This document shows positions 24,563-32,856 of a stretch of 33,237 nucleotides of DNA, piece by piece. The notes under the pieces are model-generated. The model did no database searches, was not told the DNA's origin, and worked only from the letters and a program-made list of their open reading frames with translations. Each line of letters begins with the position of its first letter. The first letter of the stretch is position 1. Source of the DNA: Xanthobacteraceae bacterium (GTDB lineage Bacteria; Pseudomonadota; Alphaproteobacteria; Rhizobiales; Xanthobacteraceae). A program made the translations under genes and the position numbers. The stretch spans positions 1-33,237 of the forward strand of contig JAIEPP010000402.1 of assembly GCA_019748335.1 (NCBI GenBank), written 5' to 3'.

Positions 24563-25836
24563 GGGAGAAACTCCCGCGGATCGACGATGTGTCCTGCGAC
24601 CGCGGCGGCGGCGACGGTGTAAGGCGACCCCAGATATATCTGTGCGCTGGCTGCGCCCATTCGCCCTTTGAAATTACGGGCCGTTGAGGAAATGCAGACT
24701 TCCGCTTCGCCCAAGAGCCCGGCGCCGTAGCCGGCGCATGCGCCGCAGCCGGTCGGCAGCAGCACGGCCCCCGCTTCCATCAGCGTCGCGAGCGTACCCT
24801 CGGCTTTGGCTTGCTCAACGACTCGATTCGACGCAGGCGCAACCAGCAGCCGCGTTCCGGCGGCGATCTGCCGCCCCGTCAGGATTTCTGCGGCCATCCG
24901 CAGGTCGACAAGTTTGGCGCCGGTGCACGAGCCAATATAGGCTTGGTCTACAGCGACGCCCCTATGCTCGCTGACGGGCCCGGATGCTTGAGGCGAATGC
25001 GGGGCGGCGACCTGCGGCGACAAAGTGCTGGCGTCATAATCACGCCGAAGCTCATAATCGGCGGCAAGGTCCGTTTGCCATGCCGCCGTCTCCGCGGCGC
25101 TGACTGGCGCTCCGACCTCGCTGAGATAGTCGAGTGTTGTAGCATCGGGCGCTATCAACCCGGTTTTGGCGCCCAATTCGGCCGTCATGTTGCACAGGGT
25201 CATGCGCTCGGCCATGGGCAAGGAAGTCACCGCCTCACCTGCGAACTCGACAGCACGGTAGTTGACCGCTGCCTGGCCGAGCGTGGCACACAAATGCAGC
25301 ATCATGTCCTTTGCGGTGACGCCGGCCGCGAGGCGACCATGCCAGGTCAGCAGCAGTGTTCGCGGCACCTTGATCCAGATTTCGCCCCTGACCAGCACGC
25401 CCAACATTTCAGTCGCACCAATCCCGACCATGAAGGCGCCGAAGGCGCCGCCTGTTGGCGAATGACTGTCGCCTCCCACGACGAACATTCCCGGACGGAT
25501 CAATCCGTGCTCGGGAAGCACCACGTGGCAAATGCCTTCGGAGTCGAAAAATTGCGCGATTCCCTGCTCGCGCGCCCATTGCCGTGTTAGGTCAACAATT
25601 GCCGCACTTTCGGCGTCGATTGCCGGTGCGTAATGATCGGTAACCAGCGCCACTCGGCTGGAATCCCAGGGCGCCTCGCCCAGCCGATCGAGCATCGGCT
25701 TGATCCTGCGAGGGCCGCCCGAGTCATGCATCATGGCGAGGTCGACCTTGCAGGTCACGATTTCGCCGGCTGATACGGCGTCACGCCCGCAGGCGCGCGC
25801 GATAAGGCGCTCCGCTAGGGCGCTCGGTCCCGCCAT
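24559..25836 (-). CDS. Aconitase/isopropylmalate isomerase-family large subunit (LeuC-like)
   Basis: A 425-aa [4Fe-4S] hydro-lyase catalytic subunit. The three cluster cysteines are visible: Cys304 in YIGSCTGAK and Cys364/Cys367 in PTGCGACAGYGAG. The active-site GGDSHSPTGGAFG (about 121-133) is also present. Length matches the shorter archaeal-type LeuC/homoaconitase/DmdA group (about 420 aa), not the roughly 470-aa bacterial LeuC. It should hydrate or isomerise an unsaturated di- or tricarboxylate with the small subunit encoded by the next gene. It is the first gene of the operon, 107 nt downstream of the predicted -10 box. The substrate is inferred from the neighbouring lyase only. Confidence 0.92.
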   Translation of the reverse strand: MAGPSALAERLIARACGRDAVSAGEIVTCKVDLAMMHDSGGPRRIKPMLDRLGEAPWDSSRVALVTDHYAPAIDAESAAIVDLTRQWAREQGIAQFFDSEGICHVVLPEHGLIRPGMFVVGGDSHSPTGGAFGAFMVGIGATEMLGVLVRGEIWIKVPRTLLLTWHGRLAAGVTAKDMMLHLCATLGQAAVNYRAVEFAGEAVTSLPMAERMTLCNMTAELGAKTGLIAPDATTLDYLSEVGAPVSAAETAAWQTDLAADYELRRDYDASTLSPQVAAPHSPQASGPVSEHRGVAVDQAYIGSCTGAKLVDLRMAAEILTGRQIAAGTRLLVAPASNRVVEQAKAEGTLATLMEAGAVLLPTGCGACAGYGAGLLGEAEVCISSTARNFKGRMGAASAQIYLGSPYTVAAAAVAGHIVDPREFLP

Positions 25837-25904
25837 GTTCCCTCTCCATTACGCGCCACGAAATCGCGGCCCCGCGGCCCTTTTTCGTCCGGGCCAATGT
25901 TCTT

Positions 25905-25942
25905 TGGAATACATTTCCATTTTTTATGGAAATGATTTCCAT
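25905..25942. promoter_or_regulatory. IclR-type operator array
   Basis: ATGGAAATGATTTCCAT at 25926-25942 is a perfect 8-bp dyad about one central base. TGGAATACATTTCCA at 25905-25919 is a related dyad with 5 of 7 arm bases matching. Their centres (25934 and 25912) are 22 bp apart, about two helical turns. The inner half-sites also form a perfect 9-bp inverted repeat (CATTTCCAT at 25912-25920, ATGGAAATG at 25926-25934). The array overlaps the expected start point of the hydratase-lyase operon and lies next to iclR, so binding by that IclR protein is likely. Confidence 0.7.
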
Positions 25943-25943
25943 T

Positions 25944-25972
25944 TTATTAGATCGAGGAAATACCCGTGTCAA
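25944..25972 (-). promoter_or_regulatory. Sigma-70 promoter of the hydratase-lyase operon
   Basis: On the minus strand, a perfect -35 TTGACA (25967-25972) is followed after 17 nt by TAATAA (25944-25949). TCTAAT (25946-25951), with a 15-nt spacer, is an alternative -10. The IclR-type dyad starts two bases further downstream, which would place a bound protein on the start site. Confidence 0.6.
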
Positions 25973-26116
25973 GGGCGCGCTGACGCGCGACCGGAAAGCT
26001 CAGTTTTGAGGAAGAGTTTCAGACGAAGTGCCGTGGCCCCCACAACTTGTTGACTTATTTTGTTGGAAGCGGTTCGTTCGCACCCCCACCGTCAATGGGC
26101 AGGTCGATTCAGGCGA

Positions 26117-26947
26117 ATGATTAAGAGCACGAAAAAAACGGCGGCCAAGCGCTCAAAGCCGCGCCAGGCGGCTATTTCAAGCGCCTTATCTCCTAGCGAT
26201 CTCGACGACAGCCAATTGATTTCGGCCCTTTTGCGCGGCCTGAACGTGCTTAGCTCATTCCACGTAGGAGATAACGAGCTCGGGAATCACGAGTTTGCGG
26301 AGCGCACCGGGCTGCCCAAAGCGACCGTGTCACGCATCACGTTCACGCTCGCCAAAGCCGGCTTTTTGACCTTCGACCAGCGCCAGCGTGTGTATCGGCT
26401 TGGCCCGAAGGCCCTCAATCTTGGATTCATTGCGCGCGCGGATAACGATCTTCGCGCGAACATGCGTCCTCTCATGCAGCGGCTCGCCGACGAAACCGGC
26501 CTAAATGTCGGGCTTGGCGTGCGAGACAAGGACGCGATGCTTTATCTCGACACTTGGGAAGGAACGGCCCTCGTTGGGCTCAAGGTTTATCCTGGCTTTA
26601 GGATGCCGATATTTACGACAGCGATGGGACGGGCCTATCTGGCGGCATTGACGCCGGACGAACTGGAAACAGTCTTAGCAGAATTCAGTCGCCAAATGAG
26701 CGATACTGGAGTGCGAAGAGAGGATGTGCTCGAGCAGATCGAGCATGCTCGTAGGTTCGGGTTTGTGCGCAGCATCGGTGACTGGGTCGAGGACATCGGC
26801 GCTATTGCAGTCACTTTCCGTCGTCCCGACCGCAGACAGATCTACATTCTCAGCCTGGGCGGACCGATCTATAAGATGACCGACTTCTTCGTCTACAACG
26901 AGATTGGTCCCAAGCTCTTACACTTCCGGGACCAGCTTGAGGCCTAA
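26117..26947 (+). CDS. IclR-family transcriptional regulator
   Basis: A 276-aa IclR protein. A basic N-terminal tail (KSTKKTAAKRSKPRQ) leads into the winged helix-turn-helix, with ALLRGLNVLSSF and FAERTGLPKATVSRITFTLAKAGFL. The effector domain follows with YRLGPKALNLG, MRPLMQRLADETGLNVGLGV, and PIFTTAMGRAYLAAL, a stretch involved in ligand binding in the family. I chose the ATG at 26117; a TTG at 26060 would extend it by residues unlike the family. It is divergent from the hydratase-lyase operon and the array of TGGAAAT half-sites lies between. It most likely represses that operon until a pathway acid binds. Confidence 0.92.
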   Translation: MIKSTKKTAAKRSKPRQAAISSALSPSDLDDSQLISALLRGLNVLSSFHVGDNELGNHEFAERTGLPKATVSRITFTLAKAGFLTFDQRQRVYRLGPKALNLGFIARADNDLRANMRPLMQRLADETGLNVGLGVRDKDAMLYLDTWEGTALVGLKVYPGFRMPIFTTAMGRAYLAALTPDELETVLAEFSRQMSDTGVRREDVLEQIEHARRFGFVRSIGDWVEDIGAIAVTFRRPDRRQIYILSLGGPIYKMTDFFVYNEIGPKLLHFRDQLEA

Positions 26948-26975
26948 GCCTGCACGTCGCGGCTCTTGGCATGAC

Positions 26976-27875
26976 TTACTCGTCCAAGATTCCTTCGCCC
27001 TGTGCGGACCTCAACGCCTTCAGGAAAGCCCGCACGGCCGGCGTTTCGTGATTGCGGTTCCATACCGCCCCGAGCGGAAGCCGTGTGTCAAACCCGGTCA
27101 GCGGCCGAAAGGCGACGCCGGGGTGCGGCTCTTGGGTAAACGACGAAATAATGAAGAGCCCAATGCCTTCCGTCACCAAGTTGTAGCCCAATTGAGGCTG
27201 CGCAGTGTGATAGACAACGTCCGGCTTCTGGCTAGTTGCTTGCAGCAACTTGTCGAGCAGATGATCATAAAGAGGAGGATTGAGGTGACGTGCGAACAGT
27301 ATTAGCTGGGCGCCTCGAAGCTTGGAAGCCGAGATCGTACGAGCCGCAGAGAACGGGTGGTCCTCGGGAAACGCGACCATCCAACGCCCTTCGACAACCA
27401 GCCGGGAGGCCAATTCCGCTTTGCTAACCGGTAGAAACGCGAATCCGAGGTCGATGCGATGTCCGAGAAGCGCCTCTATCACTGCGGAGGAATAGAGTTC
27501 AACGGGTTCAATCTGGATCTGAGGCATTTGTTGCCGATACCAACGCAGCGTTGCGCCTAGGAAGCGTCGACAAACGTACTCAACATAACCGAGCCTAAGG
27601 GTCTTGGTGGATGCCTGCCGCAATCTCTGGAGAGCAGCCAATCCTTGGTCGAGTTCCGACAGGCACGCCTTTGCGGCCGGAAGAAACTCCTGGCCCGCGC
27701 GCGTCAACTCCACGCGAGTGCGGGATCTGGAAACCAACATCACTCCGGTTTCACGCTCGAGTTCGCGGATCTGACCGCTCAGTGCCGGTTGACTGATGTT
27801 TACGCGCGCTGCAGCTTTTCGGAAATTGAGTTCCTCCGCCAAGACGACAAAGGAGCGCAGCTTGCGAGTGTTCAT
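26976..27875 (-). CDS. LysR-family transcriptional regulator
   Basis: A 299-aa LysR protein. The N-terminal helix-turn-helix is typical (LRSFVVLAEELNFRKAAARV and NISQPALSGQIRELERETGV, about 6-45), with an effector domain after about residue 90 (TLRLGYVEYVCRRFLGATL). I chose the ATG at 27875; an in-frame ATG at 27902 gives an un-LysR-like extension. It is convergent with iclR, with 28 nt between the stops. It lies 182 nt after the second lyase gene on the same strand, so it may close that operon or have its own promoter. The T-N11-A dyad at 32857 is a candidate binding site. Inducer unknown. Confidence 0.92.
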   Translation of the reverse strand: MNTRKLRSFVVLAEELNFRKAAARVNISQPALSGQIRELERETGVMLVSRSRTRVELTRAGQEFLPAAKACLSELDQGLAALQRLRQASTKTLRLGYVEYVCRRFLGATLRWYRQQMPQIQIEPVELYSSAVIEALLGHRIDLGFAFLPVSKAELASRLVVEGRWMVAFPEDHPFSAARTISASKLRGAQLILFARHLNPPLYDHLLDKLLQATSQKPDVVYHTAQPQLGYNLVTEGIGLFIISSFTQEPHPGVAFRPLTGFDTRLPLGAVWNRNHETPAVRAFLKALRSAQGEGILDE

Positions 27876-28057
27876 TGCGGATGCCGCGTCGCTGCAGCGC
27901 AATTCCGCATCGCAGCAAACCTATTTTCGATCGGCCATCGCGGAGAGGATCGTTGGCAGAAGTGGCGGCACATGGGTCGGCCTTTGGGGAAGAGTACCTT
28001 TCAAGAGACATTCTTCCTCGAATCGTCCCACCAGACAATAACCGCTACGCCGCAGTT

Positions 28058-28924
28058 TTAGGAAGGGCCGAACTGCTTCTCGCGCTCGTCCCAAACCTCT
28101 TTCGCCACCGCCCTCTGCCGCTCCTCGAAAGACGCAAGACGTGACGCTATCCTCGTGAGAGATCCCTTGTCTCGCAATTCCGTCAGCACTTCGAATGACG
28201 CCTTCAGCGCGGCTTGAAGTACGGCGTTTGCATAGAGAACGACGGAAAATCCCAATTTGGCGAAACCATCGCGGCCGAGATCCGGAGTCCGCCCGCCGAA
28301 GACCACGTTGGCAACCTGTGGTACATCGAGCTCGCAAGCGATCCGTGCGAGTTCGCTCTCGCTTGTCGGCGCTTCGACGAAGGTCACGTCGGCGCCAGCC
28401 TCGATGTACGCGCGTGCACGTTCGAGAGCATGATCAATTCCCTCGATGGCAAGGGCGTCGGTGCGTGCGATGATCTGAAAGTCGGAGTCGGTCCGGGTGT
28501 CCGCGGCAGCCTTGATCTTGCTAACCATCTCGTCTACCGGGATTACATGCTTGCCGCTAAAGTGGCCGCATCTTTTGGGAAAGACCTGATCTTCAAGCTG
28601 GATCGCCGACGCACCGTGACGCTCGAACCAGCGCACGCAGCGGATGACGTTGAGCGCGCTTCCGAAGCCGGTATCCCCGTCCACGATAATCGGGATGGAC
28701 ACTGCGTCGGCGGTCGCCGCAAGCACGGCCGATACTTCCGTCATTGTCGTAAGACCGATGTCCGGAGCTCCCAAGTGCATGTTTGCAACGCCGGCCCCCG
28801 TTACGTAGACGGCCTCGAATCCCATCGCTTCGACGACCTTGGCAAACATCGCATTGGCGGCGCCGGGTACGGGAATGGCCCGGCGTTGTGAAAACATCTG
28901 CTTAAGCTTCGTCGTGTTTCGCAT
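28058..28924 (-). CDS. Isocitrate lyase/PEP mutase-superfamily lyase, second copy
   Basis: A 288-aa paralogue of the lyase at 23203. It keeps all catalytic marks: VDGDTGFGSALNV (metal-binding Asp82 and Asp84), IQLEDQVFPKRCGHF (Cys119), and IIARTDALAIEG. It therefore should cleave a 2-hydroxy di- or tricarboxylate to an oxo acid plus a carboxylate. By eye, roughly half the residues match the first copy over the catalytic half. It follows the hydroxyacid dehydrogenase gene by 43 nt on the same strand. The two copies could act on different stereoisomers, on successive substrates, or in response to different inducers. Confidence 0.9.
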   Translation of the reverse strand: MRNTTKLKQMFSQRRAIPVPGAANAMFAKVVEAMGFEAVYVTGAGVANMHLGAPDIGLTTMTEVSAVLAATADAVSIPIIVDGDTGFGSALNVIRCVRWFERHGASAIQLEDQVFPKRCGHFSGKHVIPVDEMVSKIKAAADTRTDSDFQIIARTDALAIEGIDHALERARAYIEAGADVTFVEAPTSESELARIACELDVPQVANVVFGGRTPDLGRDGFAKLGFSVVLYANAVLQAALKASFEVLTELRDKGSLTRIASRLASFEERQRAVAKEVWDEREKQFGPS

Positions 28925-28967
28925 CCGACAATGTTCCTCAATTCGACTTGGTTCTCGAGTCCGTGGT

Positions 28968-29771
28968 TCAGCTTTTGCCCGCGTGGCTGAGTAAGGGGAT
29001 GGTGCGGACTAGCTCGGCGACCTTTGCAGTCAATGGCAGTTCCAGTCCTGCGTCGGCGCTCGTCCTTGTAGCAATCTCCATATCCTTGATGGACCAACGC
29101 ATTTCTGCGATATGATCCCAATGCCGCAAACTCCAGTTATCGGCGCTACTCGTGATCAACGCCTGCCTTAGTGAAGCCAGGTCGAGTTGCCAGGTTTCCG
29201 CGAGACGCAAGCCTTCGTCGCTTGCGACCACGCAGGCCCAGAGGATCAAATTATTGATGGTTTTCGCAACCTGGGCCGCGCCGGGCCTCGACCCGACGTG
29301 CTTAATGTCCGAGCAGAACGGCCTCATGAATGCGGCAGCCGCGTCACAAGCCGACTTCTCTCCGGAGAGAAAGGCCAGCAAAGTGCCCGCTACGGCCCCC
29401 ATTTCCGCCCTGCATACCGGCGCATCGACGAGCTTGATGCCGCGCTCGTCAGCCGCGCCACTGAGATCATAGACGTATTCCGGCGATACCGTACTAATCA
29501 CCATGACAAGGGTGCCGGGTCGGGCAACGTTCAAGATACCTTTTGAACCGCGAACAAGTTCGTCCACCTGGGCCTGTGACCCAGTCATGATCATGACGGC
29601 CTCGGCTTCGCCGATGGAAGCCGGAAGGTCGGTAACAGCCTGTCCTCCCGCCGTTGCGAAGTGCGCCATTCGGTCGTCGGCAACATCGTATCCACTTACG
29701 TGCAGCCCCGCTCGTAGCGCATGCTTCGCCATTGGAAGCCCCATCCGTCCCAATCCTGCAAACAGCAGCAC
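28968..29771 (-). CDS. 3-Hydroxyisobutyrate dehydrogenase-family oxidoreductase
   Basis: A 267-aa beta-hydroxyacid dehydrogenase. The Rossmann motif AGLGRMGLPMAKHALRAG lies at the very start, and the catalytic lysine at 170 in AAQVAKTINNLI. The substrate-binding motif, usually DAPVSGG, reads DAPVCRAEMGA. Length is slightly under the usual 290 aa. It starts at GTG (29771) with GAGGTGA upstream, 9 nt after the MFS stop, so it is in the same operon. Family substrates include 3-hydroxyisobutyrate, tartronate semialdehyde and 2-(hydroxymethyl)glutarate. The last belongs to a nicotinate pathway that also uses a dimethylmaleate hydratase and dimethylmalate lyase. Which one applies is not known. Confidence 0.9.
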   Translation of the reverse strand: MLLFAGLGRMGLPMAKHALRAGLHVSGYDVADDRMAHFATAGGQAVTDLPASIGEAEAVMIMTGSQAQVDELVRGSKGILNVARPGTLVMVISTVSPEYVYDLSGAADERGIKLVDAPVCRAEMGAVAGTLLAFLSGEKSACDAAAAFMRPFCSDIKHVGSRPGAAQVAKTINNLILWACVVASDEGLRLAETWQLDLASLRQALITSSADNWSLRHWDHIAEMRWSIKDMEIATRTSADAGLELPLTAKVAELVRTIPLLSHAGKS

Positions 29772-29780
29772 GATATCACC

Positions 29781-31043
29781 TCAATAGTCGACGTTAGCGC
29801 CGGAAGTTTCTGGAAACGCCCATGCAATGAGCGCGAGCAGAAGCAGTAGAACGACCGCGCCGATAATAAGGGGAGGGTATCCGATCACTGGATACAGCGC
29901 GCTCGCGAGGAGCGGCGCGGCGAAGGTGGTTCCACGCGCCAACTGGAGTGCCGAGGACATTCCTGTCGCACGCAGAGCTACGGGAAACACCTCCGAGAAG
30001 AGGGATCCGAATACGGAAGCAGTCGCGCCGAAGCCAGCGTACAGAAGAAAGAATGGGGCAAGAATTCCCGTCAATGACGTCAGCTCGGACCAGAGAAGGA
30101 AGACCAGGGTTCCCCCTACCGCACCGACCACGGCCGCCAATGAAAGCGTCATACGGCGACCGATGCGATCGATACAAAGAGCGGCGATCGTCGCGCCGCC
30201 AAGGCCGGCCAGTCCCGTGAAGAAAATCCACCAGGATGCCTTGGTCAGAGAAAATCCTGCCACGTTGACCAGATATGTCGGCATCAGCGTGGTGATTCCG
30301 TAGTATGCGAACAACTGGAAGGTCGCCGTGAGATAGCACAGGAGCAGCGGCTTCAGGAACGAAGACTTCGTGAATTCACGACCTGATGCCAGATGTTGCC
30401 CGGCCGCCTTTCTCTGTTCCCAAAGGGATGATTCAGGGGTGTTCAAGCGAATGAGAACAACGAGCGCGATCGGAGCGGACGAAATGATCAGGGACCACGA
30501 CCAGCCGGCATAGGGAAGGACAAGCCCACCGGCGACAGCGGCGAGCACGATGCCGACAAAAATTCCGCTATAGAGCATCGAGCTCCAGGCGCCCCGCCGT
30601 TCCTTGGATACGGTCTCCGTCACCAGCGTTTGTCCCACACCGTACTCGCCGCCGATCCCGATGCCGGCGAAGATGGTAAAGAACAACATGTATTCAAAGT
30701 TCGGGGTGAAGGCGCGAGCAAGTGTCCCGATGCAATACTGCAGAATACACAGCTGGAGTGCCCAGCGGCGACCGAATCGATCGCAGAGGTAGCCCCAGAG
30801 CACGCCCCCAACGGCAAGCGAAGCCAGTTGCGTCGACAGGATCACCGAGATCTGGCCGTTGGTCCAGCCGAATTCTTTGGCCATGGGAACGATGACGATC
30901 GTGAGGAAGTAAACCTCAAAATAGTCGAACACCCACCCCAGATAGGCGGCCATGAATGCCCGCCAGGACGCGCTGCTTTCAGCGCGATCCGTCGAGACCG
31001 ATTCCGGTTGGCTAAGGCCCATAATGTTCGGTTCAGCGCTCAT
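29781..31043 (-). CDS. MFS transporter, organic/aromatic acid:H+ symporter type
   Basis: A 420-aa inner-membrane carrier with about 12 hydrophobic segments. The segment FDYFEVYFLTIVIVPMA in helix 1, GGVLWGYLCDRFGRRWAL at the loop 2-3 signature, GGEYGVGQTLVTETVSKERRG in helix 4 and the following loop, and DRIGRRMTL at loop 8-9 point to the metabolite:H+ symporter/aromatic acid group. GGGAGAG precedes the ATG. It lies between the FAD dehydrogenase gene and the hydroxyacid dehydrogenase gene, so it probably imports the acid that these enzymes use. This contrasts with the ABC binding protein of the neighbouring operon. The substrate is unknown. Confidence 0.92.
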   Translation of the reverse strand: MSAEPNIMGLSQPESVSTDRAESSASWRAFMAAYLGWVFDYFEVYFLTIVIVPMAKEFGWTNGQISVILSTQLASLAVGGVLWGYLCDRFGRRWALQLCILQYCIGTLARAFTPNFEYMLFFTIFAGIGIGGEYGVGQTLVTETVSKERRGAWSSMLYSGIFVGIVLAAVAGGLVLPYAGWSWSLIISSAPIALVVLIRLNTPESSLWEQRKAAGQHLASGREFTKSSFLKPLLLCYLTATFQLFAYYGITTLMPTYLVNVAGFSLTKASWWIFFTGLAGLGGATIAALCIDRIGRRMTLSLAAVVGAVGGTLVFLLWSELTSLTGILAPFFLLYAGFGATASVFGSLFSEVFPVALRATGMSSALQLARGTTFAAPLLASALYPVIGYPPLIIGAVVLLLLLALIAWAFPETSGANVDY

Positions 31044-31215
31044 CGTTCTCTCCCCCGATATTGTTCATGACATTTCTTTTGAAACTGTCCGTCGGCTCTG
31101 ATGGAGCCGGCTTGCCGTTCTGCGAGACGGCGACCGGATGTGTGCGGCATCCGGCGCAGCCCACTTCCGCCTGAAAGATTCACGCGGCTCGAGGAAATGC
31201 TCGGCCGCCGATTGG

Positions 31216-32727
31216 CTAGGCGCCCGCTGCCGATGCCACGCGCGCACCGCGCGTCTTCCGCACCCCGTCCGCGAGACTAGCCTTGGCGGCGCTTTCGCCG
31301 GCGATGCGCCCGAATGTGGCGCCACGCAGAACCGACGTCGCCGCCGGATAACGCCGATAGTAGACTCCCACCATCGCACCAGCCGCATAGAGGCCAGGAA
31401 TGCAATCTCCGTCTGCATTCACCACTTCCGCCCTGGCGTTCGTCTTCACGCCGCCGAACGTAATGATGCCCGAGGGAATGATCGGATAGGCGATGAAGGG
31501 CGGCTTTTCAATGCTCCGGGCCCAATTCGATTTGGGCAGCTCAAGGCCCACCGTTCTCAGACCGTCGGCACGAGAAGGGACGAACGTGCCGGGCCTGCAG
31601 GCCTGGTTGAAGGCTTGCACGGTCTCTTCGAGGACGCTTGGCGAAAGGCCGAGCTTGCCGGCCATCTCGGCGATACTTTCCGCGCGAATGGGCGGCTGGT
31701 CCGTGAACACCGCCTTCATGTAGCTGGGAATGTCGTCGATCCTTGCATCCAGGATCATATAGCCGATGCCGTTCGGCTGTGTCTGGATAGCATGGCAGAC
31801 GCGATCGTAGTTGTTGTAGTCCGCTCCCGAGCCTTCATCGACGAAGCGCCTTCCGCGTCGATTGACAACAATGCCGAACGGAAAGATCAGAACCTTCGCT
31901 TCGGTGCGTCCGGACCGTTCGTCGATCGGCGTGGAATGGTATTTACCGAAATCCCCGGAAGCTGCAGCTCCAACCTCGAACGCCATGCGAATGCCTTCGC
32001 CACGGTTATAGTGAGCGCCGCGTGCGATCGGGCGGATGTTGGCCGATCCTGGTCCGACGTAACGAGCCAGCATTTCCGGACTGCCCTCGAATCCTCCGCT
32101 GGCAAGTACGACCGCACAAGCAGAGAGGTCGACCCGAACGTTGTGCCGCCCAACCGCGCGCAGTCCCACGATCTTTCCGCTTTCGTCCTCGATCAGGCTG
32201 CGTCCAGTGGTCTCATAGAAGAATTTCACGCCTCCCTCGAGCGCAGTTCTCGTCAGAGCCTCGAGCATCGCGGCGCCTCCACCGCTCGGTGTGATCATGG
32301 GAGTGTCGTCGCGGCAAGTGATTTGAGGCAGGTGAGTTGGGATGAAGCGGATGCCAAATGATTTCAGCCAGCTAATCGTCGGCACCGCTTCACGCGAGAA
32401 TGTCGCCAGATATTCCGGATCCGTGGCGGACATCGCACGCACGATATTTCCCCAGCTGCTCTGGGCTGAAGCCATCTCGTTCACAAGAGTTGGGTCGGGG
32501 TTTGCGCTCGCTACCTCCGCCATCTCTTCATCAAAATCGTCCGATAATTCGGTTTCGCTCTTCAAGCGGAGGAACGCCTCCGTATAGCGCGTGCAGCCAC
32601 CACTCTCCTCCGAAGGAGCGCGTTCCAGCACCGCGACTTTTGCTCCATGCTGCATCGCGGATACGGCTGCTGACAACCCAGCGATTCCGTGACCGAGCAC
32701 GACTACATCAAAGGTGTCTGTTACCAC
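31216..32727 (-). CDS. FAD-dependent dehydrogenase (fumarate reductase/TcuA-like flavoprotein)
   Basis: A 503-aa flavoprotein of the succinate dehydrogenase/fumarate reductase family. The FAD fingerprint is VVVLGHGIAGLSAA (about 8-21), followed by VLERAPSEESGGCTRYTEAF, and the C-terminal FGGVKTNARAEV plus GLYAAGAMVG FAD-contact region is intact. The layout resembles tricarballylate dehydrogenase TcuA, which makes cis-aconitate by desaturating a tricarboxylate. Related members are 3-ketosteroid and urocanate-type enzymes. The start is set at GTG 32727, because GGAGGAGG lies six bases upstream; the ATG at 32751 overlaps that site. It is the first gene of the second operon, 172 nt before the MFS gene. 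Confidence 0.88.
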   Translation of the reverse strand: MVTDTFDVVVLGHGIAGLSAAVSAMQHGAKVAVLERAPSEESGGCTRYTEAFLRLKSETELSDDFDEEMAEVASANPDPTLVNEMASAQSSWGNIVRAMSATDPEYLATFSREAVPTISWLKSFGIRFIPTHLPQITCRDDTPMITPSGGGAAMLEALTRTALEGGVKFFYETTGRSLIEDESGKIVGLRAVGRHNVRVDLSACAVVLASGGFEGSPEMLARYVGPGSANIRPIARGAHYNRGEGIRMAFEVGAAASGDFGKYHSTPIDERSGRTEAKVLIFPFGIVVNRRGRRFVDEGSGADYNNYDRVCHAIQTQPNGIGYMILDARIDDIPSYMKAVFTDQPPIRAESIAEMAGKLGLSPSVLEETVQAFNQACRPGTFVPSRADGLRTVGLELPKSNWARSIEKPPFIAYPIIPSGIITFGGVKTNARAEVVNADGDCIPGLYAAGAMVGVYYRRYPAATSVLRGATFGRIAGESAAKASLADGVRKTRGARVASAAGA

Positions 32728-32856
32728 TGTACGCCTCCTCCGAATTCTCATGTTAGGTCAGCCGCGCTTGGCGACCTCAGCGGAGCCATTTGCGGCCGCT
32801 GCGCTCGGAAGATCGGGAAAGTTCGCTTGCTATGCCAATCGAAAAGGCATCGTTAC

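Noticed and set aside
24559-25836. Calling the large and small hydro-lyase subunits leuC and leuD of leucine biosynthesis
   Set aside because: No leuA or leuB nearby, an 8-nt overlap with a lyase gene, a short large subunit and control by an IclR-type site all favour catabolism.
31080-31110. CGGCTC/GAGCCG hairpin between FAD dehydrogenase and MFS genes
   Set aside because: A six-base stem without a following T-run; not enough to call a terminator inside a likely operon.
31138-32361. 407-codon plus-strand frame
   Set aside because: Antisense shadow of the FAD dehydrogenase, with no recognisable domain.
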